A DNA stretch of 64,000 bases, from contig NZ_RAQI01000003.1 of the NCBI RefSeq assembly GCF_003610465.1, positions 372,001 to 436,000 on the forward strand, given 5' to 3'. The translations under genes and the position numbers were made by a program. The notes under the pieces are model-generated. The model searched no databases and was not told where the DNA came from. It saw only the letters and a list, made by a program, of their open reading frames with translations. Source of the stretch: Xenorhabdus ehlersii (GTDB taxonomy: Bacteria > Pseudomonadota > Gammaproteobacteria > Enterobacterales > Enterobacteriaceae). Positions 44,818-54,355 of this stretch are shown piece by piece (within the stretch, counting starts at the first letter, position 1; each line of letters begins with the position of its first letter).

Positions 44818-44895
44818 AATTACTGAAAAACGATATTTGGAACTATTTTTTAAGCCCTGAAATACAATCTCATAAGTCTTGATATTTCATACTAT

Positions 44896-45243
44896 TCATT
44901 CACTAACGTGGTTTTTCGCACGGTTGGCCGTCAAACCCCTATGCTGCCAGGCTACGGGCGACATTCGTCTGAGAAGAGCAATCCCCCGGGTGTTACCAAC
45001 ATCCTCATACTTCTGCAACAACCGCGACAGCAGGGCTGAATTATAATAAATAATAGTGATGCTGAGCAGTCGCCCGCACTGATTACTAATCTCCAGCTCA
45101 ATATCATTCTGTCCGGTCAGCTCTTTTTTGCCACCAACCTGCGCGATCGCTGAACGAAGCTGATGCCAGGATTCAATGCGATTTTGCGACCGGTGGCTGT
45201 TTCTGGCTACCGTTTTCTGATCTCGCCGCGTTGCCCGTAGCAA
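44896..45243 (-). pseudogene. Tn3-family transposase C-terminal fragment
   Basis: SQNRIESWHQLRSAIAQVGG, LEISNQCGRLLSITIIYYNSALLSRLLQKYE and LRRMSPVAWQHRGLTA are the conserved end of Tn3 transposases, which close with the final catalytic region. Only about 100 of some 1,000 residues remain. Confidence 0.8.
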
Positions 45244-45289
45244 ATGGCTCGTGCCTGGCTAAGGCGAGTGGTGGAAGGACACATAAACT

Positions 45290-45565
45290 ACTCTGGAGTT
45301 CCTTTCAACATGAAGTCTATAAGCCAGTTTGTAGGGGAAGTGAAGTTACTGTGGCTGAAGGCACTGCGTCGACGGAGCCAGCGGCACAGAGTGACATGAA
45401 AACGTTTCGGTCAGCTGTGCAAACGCTGGTTGTCATCCCCCAGAATAGTCCATCCACACCCGATGCATCGCTTCCACGCCAGAACCCAAGGTAAGAGCCG
45501 GATGCGTTAGCAGCGCACGTCCGGATCCGTGCGGGGGGTAGCCGGTAACGGCTATTCCTACTGCA
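45290..45565 (+). mobile_element. 3' end of a group II intron
   Basis: A frame with one stop reads VKLLWLKALRRRSQRHRVT, KRFGQLCKRWLSSPRIVHPH and HARTQGKSRMR, typical of the C terminus of group II intron reverse transcriptases. It is followed by an AGAGCCGGATGCG...GTCCGGATCCGTGCGGGGG segment (45493-45537), the domain V type structure at intron 3' ends, and a small domain VI-like hairpin. The 5' intron part and most of the maturase are gone. Confidence 0.68.
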
Positions 45566-45705
45566 ACCAACTGGAACGCGCCGTTAAGTACAACATGGAA
45601 ACCGGCGAAGAGAAAGCCAGCCTTGAAGCCTGGAAGAAGTACAGCGTACTGGTGAACAGGGTAGAGCCTGAGAAACCGGAGTGGCAGGAAAAGCCAAGAG
45701 TGTGA
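45560..45705 (+). pseudogene. phage tail-fibre assembly protein, C-terminal fragment
   Basis: [20 protein letters not shown] and [20 protein letters not shown] end at a TGA (45703-45705). This matches the C terminus of Tfa/gp38-type tail-fibre assembly chaperones. It begins right after the group II intron end, so the intron lay in or beside the tail gene. The toxin operon follows directly, as for lysogenic-conversion genes at prophage tail ends. Confidence 0.7.
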
Positions 45706-45838
45706 TCTCATCGGCGTTTTCATCACGTTGTTATTGTGACAATAAGGCACTTATATTTATGGTGTAATAGTGTGATCTCATCGGCATTTTCATCACGTTG
45801 TTATTGTGACAATAAGGCACTTATATTTATGGTGTAAT
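45700..45838 (+). repeat. 70-bp tandem duplication carrying the toxin-operon promoter
   Basis: Two consecutive 70-bp units (45700-45769, 45770-45838) differ at one clear base (G45716/A45786) and at the junction. Each holds TTGTTA, 18 bp, TATATT (promoter-like) and a perfect palindrome TTATTGT-G-ACAATAA (45731-45745 and 45801-45815) inside the spacer, a probable operator. The second copy ends at the ATG of the first toxin-operon gene. Confidence 0.75.
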
Positions 45839-45839
45839 T

Positions 45840-46166
45840 ATGAAATATATATTGAGTTTATTGATGGTCGGAGTGCTAATTTTCTCGGGCCAGTCCATGT
45901 CATCCACCACATGTAATTCTGGTAATACGCCCACAGGTGTCGTGAAAAGCTACGGGCTAGACAGTAGCGGGAGATACACGCAAATTCACTTTACTGCTAA
46001 TGACGGGGCCGATTTTCCGCAGCTAACCAATAAAACATACCCTATAAACACGGATTCAGGGAAAGCTATAGATAAAATTGTTATGCTGGCGTATATATCA
46101 GGGAATAAAATAACCATTTATTGTCAGGGGGGTAATCAGTTTGCCTCCGTTAAAATTAACAATTAA
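45840..46166 (+). CDS. small secreted protein, candidate toxin B subunit
   Basis: This 108-aa protein has a clear signal peptide (MKYILSLLMVGVLIFSGQSMSS). The mature region is about 86 aa, with two cysteines (TTCNSG and ITIYCQGG) likely bridged and beta-rich segments GVVKSYGLDSSGRYTQIHFT and KIVMLAYISGNKITIYC. The size and disulphide fit a pentameric B subunit of AB5-type toxins. I cannot match it to a named B subunit by eye. It is first gene of the operon ending in an S1-like ADP-ribosyltransferase. Confidence 0.7.
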   Translation: MKYILSLLMVGVLIFSGQSMSSTTCNSGNTPTGVVKSYGLDSSGRYTQIHFTANDGADFPQLTNKTYPINTDSGKAIDKIVMLAYISGNKITIYCQGGNQFASVKINN

Positions 46167-46178
46167 ATGGTGGGAAAT

Positions 46179-46967
46179 ATGAGAAAGGTAAAGTTTTGCG
46201 CTTCTCTTTTGTTTTTGCTATCTTCACTAGCTCATGCATCACAATGGTATGATGTGACTTTCAGCAATCCAAACAAATTTTACTCCATAACTATAGATAC
46301 CCCACAAGGGAGTGGTTCCGAATGCATGTATATTTGGGCGGTTCCTAATCCAGCAATAACACTTCAACCAAGTCAAACATCTCAAAAAATACAAATAGAA
46401 GATAAAAATACCATATTTTCTTGTGCTGGTGACCCCAAGTTTGTCACGTGGAACGTTCATGCCAATCCCTTACCTAGCTATGCAAAGTATTATCGTGCCA
46501 AGACATGTACGGTAGAGTTTAGGCATTTTAAAAGTGGTTCAACATGGTTCACAATAATAAATTCCCCTTGCACAAGTGGGAAGGATATACTCGTAGCTGA
46601 TGCAACCTGTAATGGTCGAGGGTGCTTGAATTTAGCAGAAAGCGGCGTTCCAGAGCATGGAGCCATTAATATAACGTTCTTTACTACTAACCAGACATCA
46701 TGTCGGGATAGAAATTCTAATGGAGTTTATATCGATAGTAAGGTGACTGGTATATATCCAACTTGGGGTGGTGAAGATGTAAACAGAGTTGACCTTGCTC
46801 AAGGGAAGGGACTATTTTATGGGGATTTCACTTATGAATACGGCCTGAATACAGAAGACGGAAAGAGATTTTTTAAGTACGCAACTCTGGCTAATATCAC
46901 TTCCAGTAGATTACAAGCCCAGTGCGATGGGAATGGTGCATTGGGCGAAATAAATTTATTATATTAA
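46179..46967 (+). CDS. secreted cysteine-rich protein of the toxin operon
   Basis: This 262-aa protein has signal peptide MRKVKFCASLLFLLSSLAHA. The mature part contains several cysteines (SECMYIWAV, IFSCAGDP, KTCTVEF, SPCTSGK, ATCNGRGC, TSCRDR, AQCDGNG) that could form three or four disulphides, and beta-rich sequence throughout. I do not recognise a family. The ATG at 46179 behind GGTGGGAAAT is preferred over the one at 46167. Position between the putative B and A subunits suggests a second binding or assembly component. Confidence 0.68.
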   Translation: MRKVKFCASLLFLLSSLAHASQWYDVTFSNPNKFYSITIDTPQGSGSECMYIWAVPNPAITLQPSQTSQKIQIEDKNTIFSCAGDPKFVTWNVHANPLPSYAKYYRAKTCTVEFRHFKSGSTWFTIINSPCTSGKDILVADATCNGRGCLNLAESGVPEHGAINITFFTTNQTSCRDRNSNGVYIDSKVTGIYPTWGGEDVNRVDLAQGKGLFYGDFTYEYGLNTEDGKRFFKYATLANITSSRLQAQCDGNGALGEINLLY

Positions 46968-46978
46968 TTGGTGGCTTG

Positions 46979-47704
46979 ATGAAAATACTAACAGTATTTT
47001 TCTTGATTATTTTCTCACCAAATCTGTTGGCGCAGACTTTTTTTTACAGAAGTGATAGCCGGGCCCCAACTGGACCTGGTGGGATATTTGAGATGGGGTT
47101 TCATCCGTGGGGGGAGAATGATAACTTACTTGAACATGTTGAAGCTGATAGTTTAGGTGGGCATGGCGGGGCGCCCACCTCTGCATTTGTAGCAACATCT
47201 ACTGATTCTGATGTGGTTGTTGATATTTCTGCGGCTGAAGAGGGGGATGGAACGGAATTTTATCTTTATGAGGTAAGACCGACTGATAATTTTTATAGCG
47301 TGGAGACTTCATTTAGGGAATGGGGGAGAACGGACTCTGGTTACCTTGAGGCTCTTGATGATTTCGGCGATCAGCATGAATATGTTGCTTTTGGGGGGAT
47401 CTCAAGGGAACAGATACGTAGAGCGACCTTGTATCGAATCGTAAATGGTATACCTGTACCATCTGGAGTTGAAGATAACGCTCATTACCAAGAGATAACT
47501 TCAGCAGCAAACCCTGGCCCATATCCCCACATGTACCCATCAGGGGCTCATACTCAATTTTCAACAACGTATGCATGTGCAAATAACACGTCATATTCAA
47601 GTGTTAGTAGACGTGAGATTCTGAAATCAGAAGATAAATTTTATAAGAAAATGCAAAAATGCAATGCATTGATACTGGCTGAGGCTTTTGTGGCCGATTT
47701 CTAA
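46979..47704 (+). CDS. pertussis-toxin S1/ArtA-like ADP-ribosyltransferase (A subunit)
   Basis: This 241-aa protein has signal peptide MKILTVFFLIIFSPNLLA. The mature part follows pertussis S1: FFYRSDSRAP with the NAD-binding Arg (R24), IFEMGFHPWGENDNLLEHV with the S1-type His (H53), SAFVATST (core STS motif), FYLYEVRPTDNFYSVETSF and DQHEYVAFGGISREQIRRATL with the catalytic Glu (E134). Two C-terminal cysteines are present. The family ADP-ribosylates host G-alpha proteins or related targets. All key residues are kept, so it is predicted active. It is the last gene of the operon, with weak TTGGTGG site. Confidence 0.9.
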   Translation: MKILTVFFLIIFSPNLLAQTFFYRSDSRAPTGPGGIFEMGFHPWGENDNLLEHVEADSLGGHGGAPTSAFVATSTDSDVVVDISAAEEGDGTEFYLYEVRPTDNFYSVETSFREWGRTDSGYLEALDDFGDQHEYVAFGGISREQIRRATLYRIVNGIPVPSGVEDNAHYQEITSAANPGPYPHMYPSGAHTQFSTTYACANNTSYSSVSRREILKSEDKFYKKMQKCNALILAEAFVADF

Positions 47705-48034
47705 TCAAAAAACTTAAGAAGCCTCGGAGTTGAACGTAGCGCCCTTTCAGGGCGAGCGTCACAGCTGCGCAGTTCGGGGTAATAAGCGGGAACCGTCCAA
47801 AATTTTGTCACGTTTGTCACTTACTATTTAACAAAGTATTTACGGGTTCTACGTCTGAACCGCCTAAATTTCTATCCAAGGGGTAAGCTGACAAACTTTT
47901 CCAGTTGCTACTCTGCGGATAGCTGCCACTTTCTGGCAAGCCTGCTTTGATTTCCATCAGACAACCAGTTATTTACTGCTTGGGGTGTTTTGACTTAAAG
48001 AACGGTTTGTCCGGTACCTCTCTGCAATCCCTTG
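47705..48034. other. intergenic stretch after the toxin operon
   Basis: No gene is visible. A GCCCT-TTC-AGGGC hairpin (47741-47753) without a T-run may help end the toxin transcript. The rest shows no structure I can assign. Confidence 0.5.
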
Positions 48035-48819
48035 TCACTCAAGACTTTTCCCCAAAAAATCGATTTCAAAATCAGTAATAAGTTTATCTATAACATTCTG
48101 AATATTAATGATTTTATCCTTTCGATAAAATTCATAATTGCCGATTAAGTTCACAAACCGCCATGCGACGGGTGACCAATGAATAATTTCGAGACTTTTT
48201 TCTGGATCTTTTTCCGTATAATTTTCGTAAAGGGCGGATAAAATTGTCGCATTGTGATAAATAATCATGTTGGCGATTAATCGAATACACTCAGCGTTGA
48301 TAATTAAGTTACGTTCTTTTTTCCACTCAGCTGCTTTCCTCCATTCACTTTGGCAATACTGGCAGTCAACTGGTGGTAGGACTCGCCTCGATTTAAACTT
48401 CGTTGGACGGCAATACGTTGATCTTGATCGTCGATATAGCCCAATAAATAATCCGTCATGATGATTTCATCGAATGCGATTAACGCTTTTAATGTTGCGT
48501 TTGACGATTTTGTAGTGGACAATTTACGAACAATTGTAGCTTGCGTGGTCTTTTTTAAGGCTAAAGAAACCAGTATGCGTAAGACTTTATCCCATTCACT
48601 GATTATTTGGTGTTTCTGTGCTTTTTTGCTGGGGCGGATAATGTATTCATCATAATCCGATAAAGAGCCAAAACACACTGATTGTTGAGATGTGGTATTG
48701 GCTAATTGTGTAAATCGAGGCATGAATCGGTACCCAAACATATACATTAAGGCAAAATTCACCCTATTGATGCTGTGCATATCACCCAAAAGCGCCGAAA
48801 CATGAAAGCCCGTTTGCAA
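48035..48819 (-). pseudogene. Tn3-family transposase fragment, frameshifted
   Basis: The first frame (48819-48304) reads GFHVSALLGDMHSINRVNFA, YRFMPRFTQLANTTSQQSVC, GESYHQLTASIAKVNGGKQL. A one-base slip at an A-run near 48310 moves on to INAECIRLIANMIIYHNATI and IIHWSPVAWRFVNLIGNYEF (to 48035). This is the last third of a Tn3 transposase, different from the 44.9-kb fragment. Confidence 0.82.
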
Positions 48820-49035
48820 GCTGCATGGGATAAAATAATGTTATCAAGGCGTTTTATCATTGAAACGATTAATGGACAATTAAAAATAATTTCTCAAATA
48901 GAACACTCGCGCCACCGAAGTGTAAACGGATTTTTGCTGACTGTTTTAGGTGGGCTGATTGCTTACTGCCTTAAATGGAAAAAACCATCACTGAACATTT
49001 TCTATTCGGAAAACGATTTTTCAATGACAGCTTAA
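48785..49035 (+). pseudogene. IS982-family transposase C-terminal fragment
   Basis: KARLQAAWDKIMLSRRFIIETINGQLKIISQIEHSRHRSVNGF and LTVLGGLIAYCLKWKKP are the typical IS982 transposase end. The N terminus is absent, being joined to the Tn3 fragment. Confidence 0.78.
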
Positions 49036-49435
49036 ACAGAATTCGGGTTAGGTTAAATAAAAATAAAGCTTGCATTCACCTTGAGCAACAACAGTCGGGC
49101 AGGAAGGTATGATGAAGGAGTACCCATTTCGGCAAGTTATACTTGCTGTGACAGACGAAATATCTATGCAGGAAGCGCCAACAGACTATAGTACCTCAAT
49201 CTGGCTTCCCCAAGAATTTGGCAGTGTAGGTGGGATCAACACAATAGTAATCTAGAAGTGGAACGACCGTAACTAGTTGAACAGACTGCCATGATTCTCG
49301 CCAAATAGCTTGTCGCTCAGGTGTCGTCACTACATTCAGGAAAGTACAGCGCAACTGGCATCAAATTTACTTGCGATGGTATTGAAAATCCCTCTGTCAA
49401 CTAATCTGACAGGGAGGCACTAGTTTTACGTTTTA
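49036..49435. other. gene-poor stretch with one doubtful small ORF
   Basis: A 48-codon frame (49109-49255; MMKEYPFRQVILAVTDEI..., AGGAAGG upstream) is the only candidate and matches nothing I know. The remainder looks like mobile-element debris. Confidence 0.35.
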
Positions 49436-50631
49436 TCAAGATACAGCACGATGTGTACGTATGCGCGAAAAACCATACAATGTAACTAAAACCACCCCCA
49501 ATCCAGTAATCAAGGAAACCATAAATCCACCATGAGCACCATATATATCAACAAATTGCCCCGCCACCGCAGCTCCCAAAGCTGCTCCTACGTTAAGACC
49601 GGAAAGTAACCAGGTTAATCCTTCCGTTAATCTTCTCTCAGGAACCATTCTCTCAACTAATGCCATAGATACGATCATTGTTGGTGCAAAGAATAAACCC
49701 GCCATAAAGACGGCTAAAGCTAAACCAGAAATGCTGTTAGTAACTAAGAAAGGAACAGTGGTCAAAGCCGTGGCCAATCCCCCTATAAGGAAAAGTTTGT
49801 GTAATGGCGTCTTCAATTTAAGTGCACCAAATACCAATCCAGCAAGACAGGAACCTATTGCGTAAACAGATAACACTATACTAGCTGCTGCTGGACGCCC
49901 CAATTGCTTAGCGAAAGCAACACTGACTATATCCACAGTACCAACAATAATACCCATAAAGATAAGTAGTAATGCCAGAATCCATACACCAGAAATTTTA
50001 ATAACTGAACCTTTTGTTTCCAGAGTAAATTTCTGAGTTTCTACAGGTGGTTCTGTACTTCGAAACGTAACAAATAAGCACACACCTACAGCTAACAGAA
50101 GCGCTGACGCAAGTGGTCCCGCCTGTGGAAAAGCGGCTATACTTAAACCAACCGATATAGGTGGTCCAGCAATGAACGAAATTTCATCAAATACTGTTTC
50201 GAGGGAATAAGCTGTTTGTAGCTGAGGTTGTCCTCGATAGATGGCAGTCCAACGGGCACGTACCATAGCGGACATACTAGGCATAAAACCTGCTAGAAAA
50301 GCACATAAAAAAATGTCCAAATAGGAGCATTCCAATACGTACAAGCCAAAAGAGCTAATATACCTAAAACACTTATCGTGGTAGCCATGGGTAACACACG
50401 ATGTTGCCCATAACTATCGACTAAACGAGAAATTTGTGGAGCTACCAATGCATAAGTTAATACAAAAGTTGCTGATACCGCTCCAGCTAATCCGTAGCTA
50501 CCACTTAGCTGTGATATCATAGTGATGATACCAATTCCCGTCATTGGAAGTGGCATACGAGCCACAAAACCTGCCAAGGAAAATCCTATTGCACCAGGTG
50601 TTTTGAATAATTCACTATAAGGATTGCCCAT
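49436..50631 (-). pseudogene. MFS efflux transporter with one-base frameshift
   Basis: The start at 50631 (AGGA upstream; MGNPYSELFKTPGAIGFSLA) opens a 12-helix MFS protein of about 398 aa. At a run of seven A on the plus strand (near 50308) the frame changes. One extra base would give WNAPIWTFFLCAFLAGFMPSM. The downstream frame continues intact through RARWTAIYRGQPQLQTAYSL, VERMVPERRLTEGLTWL and FVDIYGAHGGFMVSLITG to 49436. Otherwise well conserved, so a recent mutation, phase variation or a sequencing slip is likely. It is divergent from a TetR gene. Its drug substrate is unknown. Confidence 0.85.
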
Positions 50632-50683
50632 ATTGCTTCCTATTGTGATAATTGGTTGCATAAAAATTTAGGATATTAGCGCA

Positions 50684-50734
50684 CATACATACGCTATGTA
50701 TGTTAGATAACATATCAACATACGTAACGTATGT
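50684..50734. promoter_or_regulatory. two palindromic operators between the MFS and TetR genes
   Basis: CATACATA-CGC-TATGTATG (50684-50702) and ACATACG-TAA-CGTATGT (50718-50734) share CATAC/GTATG arms. They lie in the divergent promoter region, as expected for TetR-type operators controlling both genes. Confidence 0.8.
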
Positions 50735-50776
50735 CAAAGGGTTACTCTATACTATTTGTATACTAACGGAGGATAA

Positions 50777-51364
50777 ATGACTCGGCGAACCCGCACCGAA
50801 ATGATTGAAGAGACTCGCACTAAACTATTAGCTACTGCTCGTCATGCCTTTGGCTCTTTAGGTTATTCTAATACCTCAATGGATGATTTTACTTCCAAAG
50901 TAGGATTAACTCGTGGAGCGCTGTACCATCATTTCGGTGATAAAAAAGGCTTATTAATGGCTGTTGTTGAGCAAATCGATTCAGAAATGGATCAATATCT
51001 CCAGTCTATATCTGATAACGCCATTGATTCATGGACTGGATTCTGTGATAGGTGCCGAGCTTACTTAACAATGTCACTTAACTCAGAATTTCAACAAATA
51101 GTGTTAAGAGACTCAAAAATCATTTTAGGTGATCGGTTCAGAGAATCCCAAGCTCACTGTATTTCATCAATGAGAATACTGTTGAAAAAAATGGTTCTTG
51201 AAAAGAAAATAAAAGACGTTGATACAGAAGTTTTGGCTTGTTTAATAAATGGAAGCTTAGTTGAAGCTGCTTTATGGATTGCTGACGATATTGACCCAGA
51301 AGCTAAACTTTTAAAAACGCTTTCTGCCTTTGACTTATTACTTGAAGGCTTAAAACGTGATTGA
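50777..51364 (+). CDS. TetR-family repressor of the divergent MFS exporter
   Basis: This 195-aa protein has the N-terminal TetR domain RTRTEMIEETRTKLLATARH, FGSLGYSNTSMDDFTSKVGLTRGALYHHFGDKKGLLMAVVEQ, with helix-turn-helix residues intact. A ligand-binding C-terminal domain follows. GGAGG precedes the ATG. The divergent exporter and two operators point to ligand-induced efflux control. It resembles regulators of acriflavine or tetracycline-type efflux pumps in layout only. Confidence 0.92.
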   Translation: MTRRTRTEMIEETRTKLLATARHAFGSLGYSNTSMDDFTSKVGLTRGALYHHFGDKKGLLMAVVEQIDSEMDQYLQSISDNAIDSWTGFCDRCRAYLTMSLNSEFQQIVLRDSKIILGDRFRESQAHCISSMRILLKKMVLEKKIKDVDTEVLACLINGSLVEAALWIADDIDPEAKLLKTLSAFDLLLEGLKRD

Positions 51365-51612
51365 TTTTATCCATCATTGATATGATAGACGTCCCTCTTT
51401 CAGCGGCAAACAATGCCATCTAGAACGACCATTCGTTGTTAAGGAACAGGTAATGTGGATGAGACCGAGACCTGTTCGTAAATTGGCAAAAGAAGGCACG
51501 GGTCGCTTTACGGAGACAAAAGCTATACGGCTAGGGCGTGTAATGAGATGGCCTCCCCCACCCTGTAGCAGTAAATTAACAGTGTGTTTTTCTTTTAGAA
51601 GAGGCCATCATC

Positions 51613-52460
51613 ATGAACAGTACAGCACTTATTGGTATTGATCTCGGTAAACAGACTTTCCACCTGCACTGTCAGGATAAAAATGGAAAAGTGCTTTATC
51701 GTGAGAAAATGACCCGAACCAAGCTTCTTGAATTTCTGAACGTGACTCCTTGCGCCCACCGTCGTCATGGAGGCTTGTGCCGGTGCACATTTCATGGCGC
51801 GAAAAATCGCAGCATTAGGCCATGAGACTAAATTGATTTCACCGCAGTTTGTCCGACCGTTTGTCAAAATCAACAAAAATGATTTCATTGATGCCGAGGC
51901 TATTTGTGAAGCCGCCTCTCGGCCTTCCATGCGCTTTGTCCAACCTCGTACGGAAAACCAGCAAATTATGCAGGTATTACATCGTATCCAGGAATCTCTG
52001 GTGGGTGATAAAGTGAAAACTACTAACCAGATGCACGCTTTCTTGCTGGAATTTGGGATCAGCATGCCCAAAGGGATTGCGGTGATAAAACGGTTATCTG
52101 AGGTCATCGCTGAAAATGAATTACTCCCTATCCGATGCAATTGCTCCAACGCCTACACGCCCATTACCTGTATTTGGTTGAACAAATTAGCGAGATTGAA
52201 CAAGAAATTAATATTGCAATTAAACAAGATGAGGGTGCTCAGCGATTGCTAACTATTCCGTCGATCGGCCCCATCACGGCCAGCATGCTGGCCTCATTGT
52301 TAAGTGACGGGAAACAATATGCTCGCGGCCGGGAATTTGCAGCCTCTACAGGACTAGTGCCGAGACAATACAGTTAATACGCTCTTAGTATCAGCAAACG
52401 AGGCAATAAACAGCTAACGTTAATAAATATTTCAGTGATAGTGTTAAGTTTTATTTAATA
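51613..52460 (+). pseudogene. IS110-family transposase, multiply frameshifted
   Basis: Three frames together give an IS110 transposase: ALIGIDLGKQTFHLHCQDKN (RuvC-like Asp), VMEACAGAHFMARKI-like MEACAGAHFMARKIAALGHE, IKNDFIDAEAICEAASRPSM-type FVKINKNDFIDAEAICEA, and RLLTIPSIGPITASMLASLL, FAASTGLVPRQYS. Frameshifts occur near 51755 and 52130 and a stop follows at 52375. The catalytic-serine C terminus is only a scrap. Confidence 0.82.
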
Positions 52461-52577
52461 ACCTTTATATTAAAACCAAAAATCAAACAAGCTAACGAAT
52501 AAGGCAGTTAATATATCTGCCTTATTCCTTAAAATAACTAATTTTTATATATTACCTTTACTAATTCTTATTTTGAA

Positions 52578-53969
52578 TTAAGATTGGTTTAATACTACTT
52601 CTTCGTCTTGTTCAAATACTTCTTTATTAGTTTTTTTCATCAATTGACTGGTGATTGTACCTGCTGTCATAGCGCCATTAACATTTAATGCTGTACGTCC
52701 CATATCGATCAGAGGCTCAACAGAAATAAGCAGTGCCACTAAGGTGACAGGTAAGCCCATAGCAGGTAAAACAATCAATGCCGCAAATGTTGCGCCACCA
52801 CCAACACCAGCAACCCCCGCAGAGCTGATAGTCACAATTCCCACAAGTGTTGCAATCCACACTGGATCAAAGGGATCAATACCTACGGTTGGAGCCACCA
52901 TCACTGCCAACATAGCTGGATAAATGCCAGCACAGCCATTTTGCCCAATGGTCGCGCCAAAAGAAGCGGAGAAGCTGGCAATAGACTCAGGTACACCGAG
53001 GCGGCGAGTTTGTGTTTCGACATTCAAGGGAATACTTGCAGCGCTTGAACGGCTGGTAAATGCAAATGTCAGTACAGGGCCTGCTTTTTTAAAGAATTTC
53101 AGAGGATTGATCCCTGTGAATGCCAAAAGCCCGCCATGTACTACAAACATCAGTCCAAGGGCAATGTAGGAAGCAACGACAAAACTACCTAATTGAGTAA
53201 TATCATGGATATTGGAGCTGGCAACAACCTTGGTCATCAGTGCCATCACACCGTATGGAGTGAGGCACATAACTAATCTAACCAGCTTCATTGCCCATGC
53301 TTGCATAGTATCAATGGCAACGAGAGCCAGTTTACCGCGTTCCTGATTATCTTTAATCATTTGTAGCGCAGCGATGCCTAAAAATGCCGCAAAAATTACC
53401 ACACTAATAATGGAAGTAGGGCGTGCTCCCGTCAGGTCAGCAAAGGGATTTTTAGGGATAAAGGAGAGAATGATCTGAGGCACACTCATATCTGCAACTT
53501 TGCCAATATAATTGCTTTCAATTGCTAATAAACGAGCAGTTTCTTGCGTGCCTTGAATAAGTCCTGCTGCACTTAGCCCAAACAAATTGGCAATGACAAT
53601 GCCGATTAAAGCGGAAATTGCTGTAGTGAAGAGTAATGTACCAATGGTAAAAAAGCTGATCTTTCCTAAAGAAGATGCTTTGTGTAAGCGAGTAACAGCG
53701 CTTAGGATAGAAGCAAAAACCAACGGCATGATAACCATTTGTAGCAGTTGTACATAACCATTACCTACAATATTGAACCATTTAATTGATTCTTTTACGG
53801 TAAGATTATCTGTTCCATAAATGATGTTTAGTGCCAACCCAAAAACGACACCCACGACTAGAGCCACAAGAACTTTTTTGGACAAGCTCCATTTATTTGA
53901 GTTCGTTTTTGCTAATAGAATAAGCAGTGCTACAAAAACGAGCACGTTGATGATGAGTGGTAAGTCCAT
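52578..53969 (-). CDS. tcyP: L-cystine symporter TcyP
   Basis: TcyP is a 463-aa sodium/proton:dicarboxylate-type (DAACS) transporter that imports cystine across the inner membrane. It has about ten hydrophobic segments, the family stretch [20 protein letters not shown] (serine-rich reentrant loop), [26 protein letters not shown] and [20 protein letters not shown]. It matches E. coli YdjN/TcyP in length and is next to ydjM as there. Usually under CysB and iron/sulfur control; no site was identified here. Confidence 0.94.
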   Translation of the reverse strand: MDLPLIINVLVFVALLILLAKTNSNKWSLSKKVLVALVVGVVFGLALNIIYGTDNLTVKESIKWFNIVGNGYVQLLQMVIMPLVFASILSAVTRLHKASSLGKISFFTIGTLLFTTAISALIGIVIANLFGLSAAGLIQGTQETARLLAIESNYIGKVADMSVPQIILSFIPKNPFADLTGARPTSIISVVIFAAFLGIAALQMIKDNQERGKLALVAIDTMQAWAMKLVRLVMCLTPYGVMALMTKVVASSNIHDITQLGSFVVASYIALGLMFVVHGGLLAFTGINPLKFFKKAGPVLTFAFTSRSSAASIPLNVETQTRRLGVPESIASFSASFGATIGQNGCAGIYPAMLAVMVAPTVGIDPFDPVWIATLVGIVTISSAGVAGVGGGATFAALIVLPAMGLPVTLVALLISVEPLIDMGRTALNVNGAMTAGTITSQLMKKTNKEVFEQDEEVVLNQS

Positions 53970-54355
53970 CTCTAGTCTCCAAAAATTATATACTCTTTAT
54001 ATTTCGAGTTGTGGTATGTAGTTTGGAATATAGATGTGTAAGTTGTATTCCAATTTTAATCTATCGTCTACGTACCATGAAATGCTTAAAATAAAATATT
54101 ATCAGTATAATAAGCCTCTTTCTTATAATTAAATGGAATTTAATATAATTATTTTTCACTAGCTAGTTTAATTGATTATATATACTAATCTATTTCTATT
54201 GTTTTTTGTTCAATTACAACTGTTCACTTTGTATCTTATTGAGTTAAAGGTTTTTTTGAAGGCGACAGGAAGTGAATAAAAAATGATTTATATTTTGCAG
54301 GTAACCCCATTTTAAAATGGGGCTACGATATTTGCTGTATGTGAATATTGAGCAG
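53970..54355. other. tcyP upstream region and palindrome
   Basis: An AT-rich 386-bp stretch with no gene. It contains a perfect CCCCATTTTAAAATGGGG palindrome at 54305-54322 just past the ydjM stop, which may be a terminator stem though no clean T-run follows. Confidence 0.5.

Noticed and set aside
45231..45494. An 87-codon plus-strand frame called as a gene
   Set aside because: The region is better explained by a group II intron reverse-transcriptase end in another frame plus domain V.
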